From positions 373,004 to 437,003 of the forward strand of contig NZ_FYDL01000002.1 in assembly GCF_900187505.1 (NCBI RefSeq): 64,000 nt of DNA, written 5' to 3'. Source of the DNA: Pseudomonas sp. Irchel s3h17 (lineage in GTDB: Bacteria; Pseudomonadota; Gammaproteobacteria; Pseudomonadales; Pseudomonadaceae). Positions 62,700 to 64,000 of this stretch are shown here, one piece after another; positions within the stretch are counted from its first letter, which is position 1; each line of letters opens with the position of its first letter. The position numbers and the translations under genes were made by a program. The notes under the pieces were generated by a model that ran no database searches, was not told the DNA's origin, and worked only from the letters and a program-made list of their open reading frames with translations.

Positions 62700-63710
62700 A
62701 TGTTTAGTTTTATTGCCCGCCGATTGGGGTTGTTGATCCCCACGTTCTTCGGCATCACCCTGCTGACATTCGCATTGATTCGCATGATTCCCGGCGACCC
62801 CGTGGAAGTGATGATGGGCGAGCGTCGGGTCGATCCCGAAATGCATGCTCAGGCAATGGAACGCCTTGGTCTGAACAAACCGCTGTATGCCCAGTACCTG
62901 GACTACATCGGCAAACTGGCCCAGGGAGACCTGGGTGAATCCCTGCGTACCCGTGAAAGTGTATGGAGCGAGTTCACCTCACTGTTCCCCGCGACCCTGG
63001 AACTGTCCATGGCCGCGCTGCTGTTCGCCGGCATCCTGGGGCTCCTGGCAGGCGTCATCGCGGCACTCAAGCGAGGATCACTGTTCGACCACGGGGTCAT
63101 GGGCATTTCCCTGGCCGGGTATTCGATGCCGATCTTCTGGTGGGGCCTGATCCTGATCATGTTCTTCTCGGTTTCCCTGGGCTGGACTCCGGTTTCCGGG
63201 CGGATCGACCTGCTTTACGACATTGAGCCACGCACCGGCTTCATGCTCATCGACACCTTGTTGGCCGATGACACCGGGGCGTTCTTCGATGCCCTGCACC
63301 ACCTGATTCTGCCGGCCATCGTCCTGGGCACCATCCCGCTGGCGGTGATCGCCCGGATGACCCGCTCCTCGATGCTCGAAGTACTGCGTGAAGACTACAT
63401 CCGTACCGCACGGGCCAAAGGCCTGTCGCCCGCACGCGTGGTGTTCGTGCACGGCCTGCGCAACGCCCTGATCCCGGTACTGACCGTGGTCGGCCTGCAA
63501 GTCGGCACATTGTTGGCCGGTGCGGTCCTGACCGAAACCATCTTCTCCTGGCCCGGCATCGGCAAATGGCTGATCGAAGCCATCGGCGCCCGGGACTACC
63601 CGGTGGTGCAAAACGGCATTCTGCTGATCGCCTGCCTGGTGATTCTGGTCAACTTTGTAGTGGATATTCTTTATGGCTTCGCAAACCCACGCATCCGTCA
63701 CCAGCGCTGA
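62700..63710 (+). CDS. dppB: Dipeptide ABC transporter permease DppB
   Basis: The 336-residue membrane protein starts MFSFIARRLGLLIPTFFGIT, with six helices and the coupling-helix motif EVLREDYIRTARAKGLSPAR. It pairs with DppC in the inner membrane. Confidence 0.96.
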   Translation: MFSFIARRLGLLIPTFFGITLLTFALIRMIPGDPVEVMMGERRVDPEMHAQAMERLGLNKPLYAQYLDYIGKLAQGDLGESLRTRESVWSEFTSLFPATLELSMAALLFAGILGLLAGVIAALKRGSLFDHGVMGISLAGYSMPIFWWGLILIMFFSVSLGWTPVSGRIDLLYDIEPRTGFMLIDTLLADDTGAFFDALHHLILPAIVLGTIPLAVIARMTRSSMLEVLREDYIRTARAKGLSPARVVFVHGLRNALIPVLTVVGLQVGTLLAGAVLTETIFSWPGIGKWLIEAIGARDYPVVQNGILLIACLVILVNFVVDILYGFANPRIRHQR

Positions 63711-63720
63711 GACCCTACGA

Positions 63721-64000
63721 ATGAGTACTCCAACATCCTCCGTAGCAGTCGACACAAGCCTGCTCTATCCGTCCCCGTACAAAGAGTTCTGGCAAGCCTT
63801 CTCCAAGAACAAGGGCGCCGTTGCCGGCCTGATGTTCATGCTGCTGGTGATCTTCTGCGCGCTCTTCGCCCCTTGGGTTGCCCCTCATAACCCGAGCGAG
63901 CAATACCGCGACTTCCTGCTGACCCCACCGGCCTGGCTGGAAGGCGGGCAAATGCAGTTCCTGCTCGGTACCGACGAGCTGGGTCGCGACCTGTTGTCGC
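63721..64000 (+). CDS. dppC: Dipeptide ABC transporter permease DppC (N-terminal part)
   Basis: The visible 93 residues start MSTPTSSVAVDTSLLYPSPY, with the OppC-type N-terminal helix GLMFMLLVIFCALFAPWVAP and the periplasmic motif FLLGTDELGRDLLS, where the window ends. It follows dppB by 10 nt. dppD and dppF presumably follow. Confidence 0.95.
   Translation, partial: MSTPTSSVAVDTSLLYPSPYKEFWQAFSKNKGAVAGLMFMLLVIFCALFAPWVAPHNPSEQYRDFLLTPPAWLEGGQMQFLLGTDELGRDLLS

Overview
The window is chromosomal DNA from a fluorescent pseudomonad, most likely the Pseudomonas fluorescens group. It is GC-rich with very dense coding. Gene content and order follow two blocks that I recall from P. aeruginosa PAO1: the gpx-slyD-pta neighbourhood, and the long run from cysD/cysNC through his, mur, mla, kds/lpt, rpoN, fagA-fumC-sodA, tldD/E, mreBCD, gatCAB and roxSR to dpp. 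Pseudomonas-type REP palindromes sit in several gaps. I see no tRNA, rRNA, CRISPR array, prophage or insertion sequence. PAO1 comparisons are from memory and should be checked.

Layout. 1-4.2 kb: glutathione peroxidase (partial), slyD, a small DUF3565 protein, pta and a lysophospholipid acyltransferase. 4.2-9.5 kb: sulfate activation (cysD-cysNC), a Nif3-family protein and the periplasmic protease algW. 9.5-14.4 kb: hisGDC, murA and ibaG. 14.4-21.1 kb: the divergent mlaFEDCB and kdsD-kdsC-lptC-lptA-lptB operons, which maintain outer-membrane lipid asymmetry and build and export LPS. 21.3-24.8 kb: rpoN, hpf, ptsN, rapZ and NPr, a nitrogen-PTS regulatory cluster. 25-28.8 kb: a ZIP metal transporter and the Fur-controlled fagA-fumC-orfX-sodA iron-starvation operon. 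28.9-33.2 kb: tldE, darP, tldD and a nitrilase-family hydrolase. 33.3-42.1 kb: mreBCD, maf, rng and yhdP (cell shape and envelope). 42.3-45.5 kb: gatCAB amidotransferase. 45.7-48.6 kb: a RlpA-like lipoprotein, a cation/Ca2+ antiporter, a CMD-family protein and an AEC permease.

48.6-50.7 kb holds the least expected unit. A 543-residue protein with the metal-ligand spacing of zinc-dependent phospholipase C is followed 14 nt later by a 63-residue protein of unknown function. A perfect LexA-type operator (CTGTATAAATATACAG) lies 40 nt upstream of the first start codon. This reads as a DNA-damage-inducible phospholipase-like operon. I know of no description of it and rate it the best candidate for a new system here.

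50.8-64 kb: a YddA/SbmA-type ABC exporter, the RoxS-RoxR redox two-component system, a SIMPL-domain periplasmic protein, and the start of a dipeptide uptake locus with three DppA-like binding proteins, an OprD-family porin, dppB and partial dppC. A candidate sigma-54 promoter precedes the first binding protein, although rpoN lies 33 kb away.

Other points worth attention: mreC, and perhaps the Ca2+ antiporter, appear to start at ATT; pta has no ackA beside it; and a perfect 16-bp palindrome lies in the cysD promoter region.
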